Below, piece after piece: positions 33,683 to 46,475 of a DNA stretch of 64,000 nt. Position numbers and translations under genes: made by a program. The notes beneath the pieces are model-generated. The model did no database searches. It saw only the letters and a list, made by a program, of their open reading frames with translations, and was not told where the DNA came from. Origin of the DNA: Prostheceraeus crozeri (taxonomy: Eukaryota > Platyhelminthes > Polycladida > Euryleptidae); assembly GCA_907163375.1 (NCBI GenBank), contig CAJQUW010006858.1:162501-226500 (forward strand). Direction: 5' to 3'. Position 1 is the first letter of the stretch. Every line of letters starts with the position of its first letter.

Positions 33683-34035
33683 GTCAGGAATAGGGCCTTT
33701 TCCCGGGAATCCCGGGAAATCAGTTCCCGGGATTCCCGGGAAAAATAATTTCGATTTCCCGGGAAATTTGTCATTACATCAAAACTTTTGTCCAATAACA
33801 TATTCCATTTTTTTAAAACAGTATTAATAACATACATACATTATCGAGGTTGATACTACATTCTTTCAATATAATCATTAGTTTTATCATGACAAATGTC
33901 TGCCAGATGACCAAGAGGAATCGTATTTTATATGTTAGAAACAGCGAAGGACAGTGGTAGTCGTATTGCCGTGAGCGGCTCAATTTTTACCAAAGATATT
34001 CTCGGCCATTGTTTCAAGAAAACAGGGCTTTCATA

Positions 34036-34230
34036 GTCTCTTTGCTCTAGACGACAGAGCGTGCTATTTTTAGAACTGAGGTTTTCCCAGCGACTGTCAA
34101 CGAGCTGGGTTACTCTTGGAAACAGCGCGTTCTTCATCCTGTCTTGATCTCTTTGCTCCAGACCGCAGAGCGTGCTATTTTTAGAACTGAGGTTTTCCCA
34201 ACGACTGTCGACGAGCTGGCTTATTTCCTG
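34036..34230 (+). repeat. Direct duplication of ~83 bp
   Basis: A segment containing GAGCGTGCTATTTTTAGAAC occurs near 34037 and again near 34148 with few differences. It is in the hAT 5' region upstream of the transposase ATG. Confidence 0.85.
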
Positions 34231-34376
34231 TACTGGCGAATCAAGTGTTCATTCAATTTCTCCGATCCATCACGGCTCATCTGACGTAAGTAGACATCGT
34301 ATTTTATTGAATAACTGCCATAATGCTAGAAATTCACTTTTCGCTGTGTTTTTTTCAGGCATTGAATGCCTAAAAC

Positions 34377-36452
34377 ATGCCTAAACAAAGAACTAAAGAC
34401 TCGTTCGTTTGGTTGCACTTTGAAGATGAAGGAAATGAGCACGCCAAGTGCAAAGTATGCAAGAAAGTCCTGTCAACCTCCGGAGGCTCAACAAGCGGAC
34501 TTGTTCGTCACTTGAAGTCTATTCACGACATCTGTAGCACTATTACATCAAAATCGTCAGTAACCAGTACCACGATGCCGTCAACTTCATCGTCGTCCTC
34601 ATCAGTATTACCGTCGGCAGTAACTCCAAAGGCAATACAATCTCCTCAAGGTATGCTCATGAACTTCGTCAAGAAGGAGACGACACAGGAGAAGGTAGCA
34701 CGGCTGGTGGCAGAAGATGGCATGCCGATTGCTATGATCCAGCACAGCAAAACATTACGATCAGCACTGACAGCCAAGGTCATCAACTGCCGAAGAGCGG
34801 AGGCGCTATCATGGACATGGTGCACAAACAGTTCCATCAGGTGAAGGATGAGCACATCCAGTACTTGGCGAGGATGAAGTCCGAGGGCGAGAGGTTCAGC
34901 GTAACGCTCGACGAGTTCACTAGCACCAGCAATAGACGTTACATGAACGTAAACGTGCACCAAGCAGGCGGGAAGTTCCTGAATCTTGGCATGATTCGCA
35001 TGCCCGGCAGTTTTCCGGCAGACAAGTGCCTCGACCTTCTCAACGCCCGTCTTACTGAGTACGGTCTGTTAATGTCTGAAAACATCGTTTGCGTCACTAC
35101 TGACGGCGCTCCAGTTATGGTGAAGATGGGGTCCAACACAGGGACTGAGCATCAGCAGTGTTACAGCCACAGCATCCACTTGGCCATTTGTGATGTGATC
35201 TATCAGAAGGTTAAGGTCTTGCACAACACCTCTGAGGAAGAGACTGAGGACGATGATGGCGACGAACTTGTTGAAGACTTGGAAAATGAAGACGGCTGCG
35301 CTGTTCCAGTAGTTGACGATGCACTCCCTCCGCCACATCTGGTCCCAAGCCTACATGCAGTGATAAAGAAAACGCGAAAGCTTGTCAGGTTTTTCCGAGT
35401 GTCGCCGTTGCGCAATGACACCCTACAGCGCTACATCGAATCCGAATTCAAGAAAAAACTGACAATGCAACTTGATACGAAGACACGTTGGAATAGCATG
35501 TTGGCCATGGTTCAACGAGTGCTTAAAGTGCACAAGGCCGTGGAAAAGGCGCTGATCGACTTGGACAGTACAGACCTTGGTCTCTCTGAAATAGAGCTGC
35601 GAAGGCTTAAGGAACTGGAGGCTGCACTCGAACCCGCGAAAGTGTCACTGGATGCTTTGAACCGCCGCGATGCATCGCTTCTTACCGCAGACAACATCCT
35701 GTCTTTCCTTGTCAAAGAATTAGACAGTCAGAACTCAGACGAGGCATGTATGATTAGGGACGCCATAGTGAACCGAGTCGAGGAGAGGAGGCAGGTGATT
35801 CTCGTCAGTTTACTGAAATACTTGGATGACCCTACCAGCGTGCATAATGGCGAACTTTATTTCAAGATGGCGAGCAAGACGAGCATGTTGCAGTTGGCCA
35901 AGTCACTTCTTTCGCGGATTTTTACAGCACATATGGAAGAAAAAGTGAGTTGGCAAAATATTGCAAAATTAAATTTTTGACAAAAACCTGAGACCAAGCA
36001 TAATTGTAGCGCAATTGTAATTTATGGTGAGGTGCTTAAATTATTTTTGTTCAAGTGGGCAAGTAGTTACACATAGAGATAAGAAAGGCGCTAAAATCGA
36101 ATGTACTTAAAGTTATGAACTATACACTTAACATTGTTTTTGAATTGTAGACGGATGAAAACAACGCGGTCGGAGAAGAAGATACAGGAGACGTGGATCT
36201 TCCTCAATCTCTTCAGCCAACTTACATTCGGCTCTCTCCAAAGAATTCGCTGTCTTCGAGGCGACAGGGCAGCGAACGTATAATCTCAATAATCTTCACA
36301 AGGCCTTGCTCTCGATTCAGCCGACGAGCGTGGAATCGGAACGAGCCTTTTCCGCAGCAGGCCTGTTCATCACCAAGTTGAGATCTAATCTTAGCGACAA
36401 AAGTGTGAACGCCATGTGTGTTTTGAGAGGCCACTATAAGTCTCAAAACTGA
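34377..36452 (+). pseudogene. hAT transposase (BED finger, RNase H core, hATC domain)
   Basis: ATG 34377 opens MPKQRTKDSFVWLHFEDEG with a BED zinc finger (CKVCKK, then H..IH), then a serine-rich linker. After a frame change near 34770 the long frame 34811-35980 carries the core: FSVTLDEFTSTSNRRYMNV (first D), VCVTTDGAPVMVK (second D), CYSHSIHLAICDVIY, an acidic insert, and LDTKTRWNSMLAM, the hAT R/K-W motif. An intron follows (GAAAAA/GTGAGT at 35947; acceptor TTGAATTGTAG, exon from 36151). A second frame change near 36230 precedes the hATC segment SVESERAFSAAGLFITKLR. All main domains are present, so the copy is close to complete apart from the two indels. Confidence 0.85.
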
Positions 36453-36715
36453 AGGACGCAAACTAAAAACTATGTGATTTTTGTATCTAAGTAAACAATT
36501 CTATAATATTAAATTGTTAGTTTTGCCTAAACAATAATATTTCAATGATGACGTCAGTATTCACAGTTTCATAAAGGTTACATCTAAAGACATAATGCCT
36601 GTCTCAAAATCACTTACTTATACAGATACAGTCTTTTAACATTTTTCCCGGGAATCCCGGGAAACGCGTGAAGATTTCCCGGGAATCCCGGGAAATCGAA
36701 GCCCCTAGTCAGGAA

Positions 36716-38190
36716 TTATGTGGAAAAACGCAGTTTACCGTACATTGTCCCGAAAATTATTTTCTAATTACCCTGCAAATTTATGAAAGATTCGTCTGAC
36801 GCGGACTTGTGACTGTATAATCAACCCCTGCAGTTTGTTGTGCATTCCTTCATGCTCAGCCCTTCTAAATGTTATGAGCCTAGCATGGATGGAGCTTAGA
36901 TAGATGTCACTCAATTTATGGTGTAATACAATCTTGAAAAGTGCATTGAAAACTTACTGAAAAGAAGATATTGTGTTAGATGCTCAACGTTTCTGCTGAA
37001 AATACATTAGCTCTATTATTCAGAACATCCCGTAATAATACATATAATCAGCAGAAACAAGGAAAAATGATAACTATCACAGCATATTTTAATTGTTGAC
37101 TGTCGTTTCTAAGGTATCAGCTGTTTTTAAATATTGAACATTTTAAACTAATTGCCAAACTTAATTTCAAGGCAAATGATTTCAACAAGCAAAGGCGTAT
37201 GTAGATCGACCGATTTCATTTAATATTGCTTGATTGTTGACATCTGTGATATCTGTGCTTTATTTTATATTCTGCGTTACATTTTGTGAACAATAAATTT
37301 ACGTTGTGAACATTTGTTTAAGTGATACATTTTATAAATACATACGAATCGCTTACGCTATGACTACGCACGTGTTTTGTCTGAGCTAATCCAACACAAT
37401 TTGGGTATTAAATTACGAGAGTTACAGCACATCACATTATGAGAAACTGATATTGTGACATCCCATCTTGTTATTATAGAGCTCTAGATTGTAACCGTAT
37501 CTGATGTCTATGGTTGTAACAGATTTCAATAATCTTCCACAAAGATGTTATCCATGATCAAAGTAAAATATTTTTAGATTTAAATATGTATAGGTGGATA
37601 TAATTCATGATCTGGACAAAAGATCCATATATTTAATGCATGCCATATTTATGTAACCACATGCCTAATCATGTGTAATGCATCAACGCTTGAAGTAATA
37701 ATCATCAATTTAGTGTGAGATTGTAGCTTAACTGTTCAATAATGCCACGTTTAGGAAATGCAACCCAATATCTTTGACAATATATTTATCTTCTGAAAAG
37801 TGTAACTACATTTACTCCTCAAAAAGAGCAGTCAATCAGATCTTTCTCAGGCTACTTTCATGATGTTTATTCCCATCGCGTTGTTCAGAGAAAGCTGTCC
37901 ACGAATATTGCAATGATATTGCACATAGCTATTATTTGCACGATTCAAAGCACAATTTGACATTTGCTGTGTTAGCCATCCACCAATTGACTTTAGGGAT
38001 AGACATAAATGTCACCCAAGAGGTAATAATTATATATAAGAATGATGTTGTTTAAATATTAGAAATATTAAATCGTAGGACATTTTCTATGTGACATATT
38101 TTCGCCTCTCCATTTGGCTCAATATTTTGACTTAACTTGAGTTTCTTCGCAATATTATGTTACTACTAATGGCAGAATTCATCCTTGTAA
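36716..38190. other. AT-rich intergenic, no feature seen
   Basis: No open frame, repeat or TE domain recognised over about 1.5 kb. Confidence 0.5.
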
Positions 38191-38197
38191 ATTACGA

Positions 38198-40348
38198 ACC
38201 GTGCTATGTGGTGATTTCAACGGATTGAGAGAATACTATGATGAAATTACGAGACAAACGAATCTTGAAGCAATTGTAGACAGTCCAACGAGGAATGACA
38301 ACATCCTTGACCAAATTTTTACCAACATACCTTGTACTGCCAAGCCAAAAACCTTACCCCCAATAGGTGCCTCTGATCACTCGATTGTGTTATGGAAGCA
38401 GAAGACTAATCTCGCCCGACTATTCAGAAGAAAACAATACGATGCTTCTATAGAAAGAATAAAGAAAAATTCAATTATTTGATGCACATGTTTGACTGGG
38501 GTGCTCTTATCAAATCTGAATCTATCACTGATAATTGTGTCGCACTATTTCAGGACTGCATCAGATACTTATTTGATTTTTGCTTTCCGTCACGAACTGT
38601 TCGTACAAAATCGAGTGACGCTCCGTGGATTACGTTGCAGCTAAAGCTTATGATTAATGCTCGTGATACAGCATTTAATTTGAAGCAACATTCAAAATAT
38701 CTCCGTCTTCGCAATCAAGTTCGCAACGAAATTCGCTATCTCAAGGGGAATTACATAAAGAAAACAATAGATAGTGGCAATATCAAGAAAATGTGGTCTT
38801 ACTTAAAGTACATTGGCAGACATGCATCAAGTGTTAACCTTAATATTCCTTCCACTTCGTCGTCATTTACTGCGAATGATTTCAGTGAGTTTCGACCTTA
38901 CAATCTTCAGATATACCTCTACCAAGCAAATTGCTTGACATCGAGGAATTGGATACATTTTATATTCTCGATGTTTATCACCAAATAAGTCAGCTCAAGC
39001 GGAGAGGTATTGGGTTTGATGGAATCCCGTTCTGGGTTTACCGCGACTTTTCTCATTTATTGACTTGTGGTATTACGGAACTATTCAACAGATGCATATC
39101 TGCCAGCTTGTTTCCTTCTCATTTCAAATATGCTGAAATTGTACCCATCCCAAAAATCAGGAAACCTAAATTAGTGAGTGAATATCGTCCAATATCCCTA
39201 TGCTCCACCTTATCCAAAGTTTTTGAGAAACTTATTGTGCGCAAGTTGCTTCTTCCTCATCTGCATGGAAAGTTCAATTCTGCGCAATTTGCTTACATTC
39301 CCGGTCCAGGCACTGGTGCGGTTAATGCCCTGACACTTATGCATCGTGTTTTCGAGTTCCTTGATTCTCCTGGTGCGGTGAGGATATTATCAATCGATCT
39401 GTCAAAGGCGTTTGACAAAGCCCCCCCCATAACATCATCATTTCAGCGGTTGAAAGTTTCGGATTGTCACAACAGACGATTAACGTGTTGATCAGCTTCT
39501 TAGAAAATCGCTTTATGCGTGTCAAATGGAATAACATTACTTCGGAATGGAGACGAATCACAAGCGGCGTTCCACAGGGAAGTATCATGGGCCCGATTCT
39601 CTTCTCCATGGTAGTTGACAGCTTCCAACCAGTTCTGGATAACACTGCTGTCATCAAATATGCGGACGACATCAGTCTAATTCATTGTATTCGCAAATAT
39701 GAAGATGACAGGCTGCAGGATGAGTGGAATGATTGGGTCACATGGTCTTCACGAAATCGTCTTCCTATCAACATCTCTAAAAGCAAGATTCTTGACATTG
39801 TTACGAAAAGGAATTTTGATGTGCATCCGGTGATCTCTGCTGAGGGCTATGCCATACCTTCAGCTTCAGAGCTGACACTTCTCGGCTTATCTATCACCCC
39901 GGATTTGAAGTGGTCAACTCATGTCAATAAAGTAATTACTAAAGCTTGCCAACGGATTTACATCGTGAGGAACTTACGCAGAGGCAACTGTCCACCAACT
40001 GTCATTTGTCAAGCATACGCCGCGTTCATTAGATCTATACTTTTGTACGCATACCCAGCCTTCTGCAATTTGACAAAGCAACTGAAAGATAAATTCGTGC
40101 TCCTCGAACGACTGGTATCTCGGATTATTGGCAAGGATGATGTGACGTTTCAGCCCATCATGACTGTGGCCGATCGGACGTGTTTCAGGCTCTTTTCAAA
40201 AATTGAATCTGATGAACTTCATACTCTGAGAGACATGTTCCTTCAACGACATTGTCGCAGAACCAGAGATAAATCCACCCTCAGACCACCCAAAACAAGG
40301 ACGAAACGGCTCGGAGAGTCCTTCATTAAATATTGCCATGAGATATGA
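38198..40348 (+). pseudogene. Endonuclease (partial) and reverse transcriptase of non-LTR element
   Basis: Order: the end of an apurinic-type endonuclease (LCGDFNGLREY, then GASDHSIVLW), a linker with WSYLKYIG, then RT motifs RRGIGFDGIPFWVYRDF, AEIVPIPKIRK, YRPISLCSTLSKVFEKLI and SIDLSKAFD. After a frame change at a C run near 39422 come SGVPQGSIMGPILFSMVVD and the catalytic KYADDISL (near 39660), then LTLLGLSITPDLKWSTHV and the C-terminal LLYAYPAFCNL. It copies its RNA at a nicked target site. Frame changes near 38480, 38920 and 39430, and the lost 5' half, make it inactive. Confidence 0.85.
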
Positions 40349-40450
40349 GATTTCTTTACGTATATATCTTGTCTTCTATGTTCTGTCTTTAATTGTACGC
40401 TCTCACCGAATCACTTTGTGCATGTGAGTCAATAAAGTTTATCTTATCTT
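38198..40450 (+). mobile_element. 5'-truncated non-LTR retrotransposon with 7-bp TSD
   Basis: ATTACGA occurs directly before the element (38191-38197) and after its tail (40451-40457). The element starts inside the endonuclease domain, so it is 5' truncated. It ends in AATAAAGTTTATCTTATCTT, a short-repeat 3' tail rather than poly-A. Domain content fits the CR1/Jockey side of non-LTR elements. Confidence 0.85.
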
Positions 40451-40511
40451 ATTACGATACAGTGAAGTTTTTGTTACCTCACAGAATTCATGTTATTAGA
40501 ATAGCTGTTAT

Positions 40512-40855
40512 ATAAGACTGAATATCTTACATTAAGTCTGAATTGCAGATGAAATAGGCAAATTTTACATCTTTCCAAGTTTCAGAAAGGTTTGATAATT
40601 TTGTTTCTCAGCTCTATCCCTCCGTATACATAACGGCAGGTATGAACCGAGTCAGAATGTAAAGTATCAAGAAAATCTATTTGTTAGATCCTTTTGCTAG
40701 GCCTGCCATATAAGACTGAATTGCAGATGAAATAGGCAAATTTTGGACATTTCCATGTTTCTGAGAGACAAGGTCCCCTGAAATTTTTATTAATTTTGTT
40801 TCTCAGCTCTATCCCTCCGTATACATAACGGCAGGTATGAACCGAGTTAGAATGT
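40512..40855 (+). repeat. Tandem duplication, two ~150-bp copies
   Basis: GAATTGCAGATGAAATAGGC starts at 40540 and 40718. A downstream block with CCCTCCGTATACATAACGG is also present twice. The spacing differs by about 17 bases between blocks. Confidence 0.85.
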
Positions 40856-41520
40856 TGGCTCGGGGACAGTTTTGGAGGAGGTGCCACACCTACCAAGGGA
40901 CATCGGTGTTTTCCCTCTGTCCGATATAATCGCCGACCCAATTTTGTGTGAACCCATGTCGCAAGGAAGATGGAATGTACCAAAATACATAGACATTCAA
41001 GCATTCTTCGAAATAGCCGGGTGCAAACAACGTTTCAAGTGAATAGGCCTGCTGAATGTTTTGTTTCCTTAACAGATGAACACTTGTAATTTTTTAGTGT
41101 TTTGTATTATTTGTGCGTCTTCCTACACACGTAATTCCGATTTCATGTCAAGCTGGACCAATTGTAATATTACTCAACCTGTTTATTCACTTACAGATGG
41201 TTTTCTGTATTAATTCAAAAGATGGGTTATAAATTTGAAGTTCGCTAAATTTACCCCGGCTTCGCGAAATTTACCTCATTTTCAGGGTTAAATTTCGCGA
41301 ATCGTTTTTTCAAATTTTAATGAAAGGTATTCAATGTATGCATAATACAACTTAGCAATATCTAGCGATCATGTTCACAAACTTTTGGATAAAAATAAAA
41401 GCCAAAAAGGAGCAAGTGTGTAGCTGCCAGATCAAAGTTTCTGAAAAACTCGCGAAATTTACCCCGTCTGACTATATATCATAGCGTCACCGTCTGAAGC
41501 ATATAGCCTCCCGGCTAACA

Positions 41521-41830
41521 AAGTACGTATCTGCTACGTAGCGGGGGAGTAGCAGAAATGCGTAGCAGAAACCAATAAAAATGGCGGCATAGGCCACGTT
41601 CCTGCTACGTAGCATGGTGCTACTTGTTGCTACCAATTGAAACGTTGCCGCTACTGAATTGACATTATAATGCAACCTACCGCTACGCCGAAGCACCAAT
41701 TGCTACCGGTATGCTACGTTGCAGAACCTTGTGCTACTCTACCTACGTATCTGCTACCGGATGTCACGTACTGCTACGGCGACGCTACGTAGTTGCTACT
41801 AATCACCACCAACTGCTACACTGGCGCTAC
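41521..41830. repeat. GCTACGTA-rich cluster, left
   Basis: More than ten GCTAC or CTACGTA words, several as the palindrome GCTACGTAGC, without one fixed period. Confidence 0.8.
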
Positions 41831-42741
41831 GCTACATTTTATCAGTCCTTATTGGCGAAAGTGCACCTCAATTAATACACAGTCCAACTTATCCACAGCT
41901 ATGCAACTATGTGAAAATCAGAATGCGATATTCCGGAATAGCAAACAACAAACCATCACACAAACGATTTTATTCGAACACATATGCACACATTATCAAA
42001 TGTCTTTACTCAGGCACTTTGATCGTCTTCCACGTCACCCTCCACGTACGGCAGCTCAACTCCGAGAAAGTCTTCTAGGGGCTTGTTATAGCCAGTTTCC
42101 CACAAGGACCTTGATCCTGGCATTTCCATTTTTGTAGTGGAGTTTTCTCATTGCCTCTGAAAAAGGATTGATCAATTCTTAAAAAGGGTACTCAAATGCA
42201 TTTGAGATTATAACAAAATAAAACTTAGTCTGATAGACAGTTAGACACCACTTAGTTTGGAATACGTGCAATTACTAGAAAAAAGAATTTTCCTGTCTGC
42301 TGATGCTACAAAGTTGGATCAAGTTATGATGTAGCAAAATGCACTCTCTGATGAGATTCAACGTTTCAAGCTCATTTGTAAGCTTAGAATATCGATTTTG
42401 CTAAATTTAGCAGTTCTAACCACTTTGCAAGTTTTCATTATAAGTAGCAGCTGCTTTACACAATGTAATTCGGCGGACATTTAATATGCGCTTTTTTGAA
42501 TTTCTAAATTTTGTTCCTCCCACATTCACCGAAATCATAATAACCTCGACCTAGCTCGACTAAGCAGATTTTCATCGAGGTCGGACTGAATAGTAGTCAG
42601 ATAATTATAGAAACATTTTTGCGATTCATGATTTTTTATTTCCTCGTTATTCATACTTATTTGCTCCTTTATGCCTATTTCTCGGACATTTTTGGACATG
42701 ATTATGATTATAGCAAATACGGTACTATGTAAAGACAGAAA

Positions 42742-43405
42742 TAGTCCCTCCACTAGGACGGGCTTTTGCATGGAACGAGGCCGAAGATGAGACTTTCAAC
42801 GAATGTTCTAAACCCTATGACTACTGCGAAAATGCGCGCCTGCCGAGTTCTAACGTGTTCCTTTGATATGCAGACAAGTTCAAAGAAAAAGGACATGCTA
42901 ATTGAAGGAAAATCGAAGTTTTCGACCGAAATGTCGGTTTGGTGTGTTTGCCCAGACTATGCGAGATGTATTAACTCATAGGCCTAGTTTGTGGCATGAT
43001 ATATCTTCAGGTCATGAAGTCATTCATCTACTTTTTCCTACCAAAACCAAACAAATTTGAATTCAACAAGCATATTAGGAAGGTAAACATGAAATTTTGA
43101 TTAAATTTCAGCTCAAACCTTGACCTAACCACTCTTGCAAATATCGCATATACAATTTGTTCTTTGCACGGGATTAGAACGCAATAGAAGACATGTCATA
43201 CCGCAAACTCGCATAGTCGGAGCAAGCACACCAAGCAGACATATTGGTCGAACATTTTCCTTCAACTAACACGTCTATTTCCTTGATCTTGTCTGTAGAT
43301 CAAAGGAACACGTTTGAACTCGGAAGACGCACATTTTCGTAGTAGTCATAGGGTATAGAACATTCTGTGTCTCGTTCCATGCAGAGGTTCGTCCTGGCGG
43401 GACTA
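42742..43405. mobile_element. Foldback/MITE element with ~220-bp inverted arms
   Basis: The left arm (42742 to about 42975) starts TAGTCCC and contains TTGCATGGAACGAG. The right arm (about 43195 to 43405) is its imperfect reverse complement ending GGGACTA. Roughly 80% of positions agree by eye. The 220-base centre has no coding potential. TA at both ends suggests a TA target. No transposase, so non-autonomous. Confidence 0.75.
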
Positions 43406-43720
43406 TAAATATATTTCCATGTTTCCATATAGTATTTGTTGTAATCATTCAATTTTTATAATGGGCATATAACGAAATTTGCATACAAGATTCTTTTGTC
43501 CAAAGAGCACTTGTTAAGATTGAACGGGAGACCTCATGTCATTAGATGATTTCAATGAATTTTGTGACTATTTGCAAAATTGTCTTGTAGCGATTTTATG
43601 TCATGTATTGAATAACGATTTGAGCGTGTCCGTTAAAAATTATCATCTTTTTATCTGCAATTGTTAGTATAACGCATAGGCTTATTTATGTTTTCACACA
43701 AGCATACCATGATGTAGTAA

Positions 43721-46475
43721 TTAACCCTCTAAAGACGGGAGAAAAAACTTTCGTTAAAGACGGACAGGGCCTCTGAGGCCCTATTGGTAAAAAATGTTCT
43801 ACAAAAGCATACTTATTTTTGGTGACGGTGATTTCTAAACTGTTTCTGGTCAATTGGCGTTTGCTAATTTCAGTAGAAGTGTTCCCTTTTCTCTAACTAG
43901 TGAAGTTCTTGAGCTAGAATCAGATAAATTTTTGAACTGTCTCCAAGAAATGGGAAATATGGTAAAATCGGCTATTTGTAAAAAGCTGTTTATCGTCGCT
44001 TTCAATGCAGACATTGTACTGTTTCTGATCAATTTACATCCATCAAGTTCGATAATCACAACAACTTTGCTCTATCAAGTCATCTTTTATAATATTTGGG
44101 TTCAATCTTTTTACTCCGTTTTTAGATAGGCCTACTTCTCATGCTAAACTTCATAATCCCTTTTTCTCACACTATTTGTCTGTTGTACATGTACCCATCA
44201 GGTCCCTAGTTAGATCCAGTGTAGACAATTTCAACAATGATACAAAACCATCATTTACTAGAACTCATACCGGTATATTATTGTGGATAACATTCTATAA
44301 AAGCGCAAAACGAGTGGGAGGTCTTGCAAGAAAAACGGTTAGTTATTTCTGCCATCGATGCACTGCAAGCAAATCAGATTGTTCCTTACAGATTGGGTTC
44401 CTGCAAACACTGCATGACATTGTTGATTTTCGGTGTCTTGCATATGGGCAGTAGCGGCAACGGCGACGAGGAGCAGTTGTTGAGTTGATTCATGCATCAT
44501 TGGTTCATTTGTTGGCCGAAGCCTACATGTATATTCTGCAATCAATTGTTTTCCCATTTCGATAATAAATTGTCGGCGTCGGTTTGGAGCATTGTTTTTG
44601 TATGAAGGATGAATAGACAGAAAAAGTACGTATGCATTATATGATGCAATATCTAATATGTTCATGAATAAGGCCAGGGGCCAACGTCGAGTCTTGCGCT
44701 TGCAGGAATATTGACGAACCATTTGGTCAAGCGTATCCACCCCACCTTTTGTGCTATTGTAGTCTAGAATCATATTGGGCTTGAACGGAGAGGACGAATC
44801 ACAAGAAGAATCATCATGTCCACTAGAAAGAAGAATGACTGCTTTGTTCCTTTTAGGTACATATGATACCATCGTACAGTTTCGTTGAAATGCAAAAATA
44901 CTTGACTCAACCTGTCTATGTGGATTGGGTAGCAACTCAGGAGGTATGTCAGCTTTATTCTTACGGATTGTACCATTGTAAGTTAAATCTCTTCCCAATA
45001 ATGTTCTAACTAAAGGCAGACTGGTAAAAAAGTTATCTCCGGTCACATTTCTGCCAGAACTGGAGATGTAATCTGTCAATTCAAGTACAACTCTGCTGCT
45101 TTGTCCAACCTCACGAGATGATCCTCGTTTTCCAGTATAGACTTCCAAGTTGCAACAGTAGTTTGTTTTTGAGTCCGCCAAAATCCAAATTTTAACACCG
45201 TATCTACCAGGTTTTATCCGGTAGATACATTTTGAAGGGGCATCGGCCGCGGAACGTCATCAACTGCTCAATAATCGTGACATCAATCCCAGCTTTATAA
45301 GAGCTGCGACATTTGATGAATTCAGTACTGATCGCAGAGGAGCTAGTTTGTAATTTGTAGACCTTTCAGTTCTCGTATTTCGATCGCCGAATCTAATAAA
45401 TCTTAGAATACTTCTAAAACGATCTCTGGACATACTCTGTGCAAAGAAAGCACGTCCACCATCTTTGCTCCATAACTCGGCTATAGGCTCATTTTTTTGC
45501 TTGGTACACACCAGACAGCAGTAGTAAACCTATGAAACAATACATCTCACCTCGATTTGTTTCATTCCAATCCGCACCGCTCAATCGTCGACGAGCTTCA
45601 GAATTAGTGTGGAGAACTATTTCGTCGATAACTGATGTAGATAAAAAAATCTTAAAAGCATCTGCTGGACTTTCACCACAACCTGATTGAATAGCCTGAC
45701 GACTTGGTCCTTGCGACTCTCTAAGAATGTTCCATTGACGTGTTTGAGCATTTCTAAATCGAATGTCGGGAACTGCATTCCATCTTTCACCATTCCGAGA
45801 AACATATTCAGTTGGGGCACACTGGAGGTTGAAGGCATAGTTGACGTGTCATGGGACGTAAAAATTGATTGAATAGGCCCATTCTCATGGGGATCGCTGT
45901 TGGAATCGATGTCAGAAAGAACGGCATCGTCTTCGTCGTCGTCATAATCATCATTCGATGATACATTTCCGTCGGAATCCAAACCAGTAGTCGAAATGTT
46001 CCAAATTGCTCTGTAAGCAGTTGCCGCAGCTTGCCGTTGACTCCGATGCATATTGTCTAACTAAACTCGACAAGGAAAATGCTCGCATGTCCGTGAGAAC
46101 TTGCAGCAGTCACATGATAGTGACGCGAGTGATGACCAGGAACCAATCGGAAACTTGCTTATTGTCTCCTCCACACCGGCTTTTCCGCGTAGACATGTCT
46201 CGTGTATCAAGTTATCATCGATATGGAAAAAGGAATAGGTGAATACATCAATCTAGCCAGCGTATGCCTATAGGCCTAACTTTCGAGATAATAAACAGTT
46301 GCTCCCATGCAGTTCAAATAAAATACTTTGCCTAATAATGGATTGCATTTAAATGCTAAATGCTCACTATTATATCAGCTACATCATAAGAATATAGCAT
46401 TAATTTTAGCGAAAAATGAGACAGGGCCTCTGAGGCCCTGTTCGTCTTTAACGCAAGTTTTTTTTAAAACGAAAG
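43721..46475 (-). mobile_element. piggyBac element P2
   Basis: The left terminus is TTAACCCTCTAAAGACGGG at 43721, with the TTAA target. The palindrome AGGGCCTCTGAGGCCCT follows at 43766-43782 and recurs at 46423-46439 beside TTCGTCTTTAACG, inverted relative to the left end. The right terminus decays beyond about 46460, so its TTAA is uncertain. It carries one minus-strand transposase gene. Confidence 0.75.
44339..46051 (-). pseudogene. piggyBac transposase P2, first catalytic D lost
   Basis: From 46051 (minus) there is an acidic N-terminus (NDDYDDDEDDAVLSD), then SPADAFKIFLSTSVIDEIV, EMYCFIGLLLLSGVYQAKK and SMSRDRFRSILRFIRFGDRN. Next is VTIIEQLMTFRGRCP near 45270, where the family has TxDEQL; the first catalytic Asp reads Ile. 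Then come SKTNYCCNLEVYTGKRG, NVTGDNFFTSLPLV (second D), ILDYNSTKGGVDTLDQM (third D), KTRRWPLALFMNILD and a cysteine-rich tail (CHAVF, CLQC). Frames change near 45610, 45500 and 45190. Both the lost Asp and the indels show it is dead. Confidence 0.8.

Larger units (their letters stand above)
33691..36707 (+). mobile_element. hAT element with exact 8-bp TSD
   Basis: GTCAGGAA occurs immediately outside both ends (33683-33690 and 36708-36715), the 8-bp TSD of hAT. The termini are imperfect inverted repeats starting TAGGG, followed on both sides by clustered CCCGGGAATCCCGGGAAA palindromic blocks. The 3.0-kb interior holds one plus-strand transposase gene. The TSD is still perfect, so the insertion is fairly young even though the gene shows two frameshifts. 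Confidence 0.9.

Noticed and set aside
34646-34963. Minus-strand frames over the hAT gene
   Set aside because: Shadows of the transposase, whose motifs lie on the plus strand.
41793-42137. Open frame beside the GCTACGTA cluster as a gene
   Set aside because: Neither strand gives a recognisable domain, and frames on the other strand are equally open in pieces.
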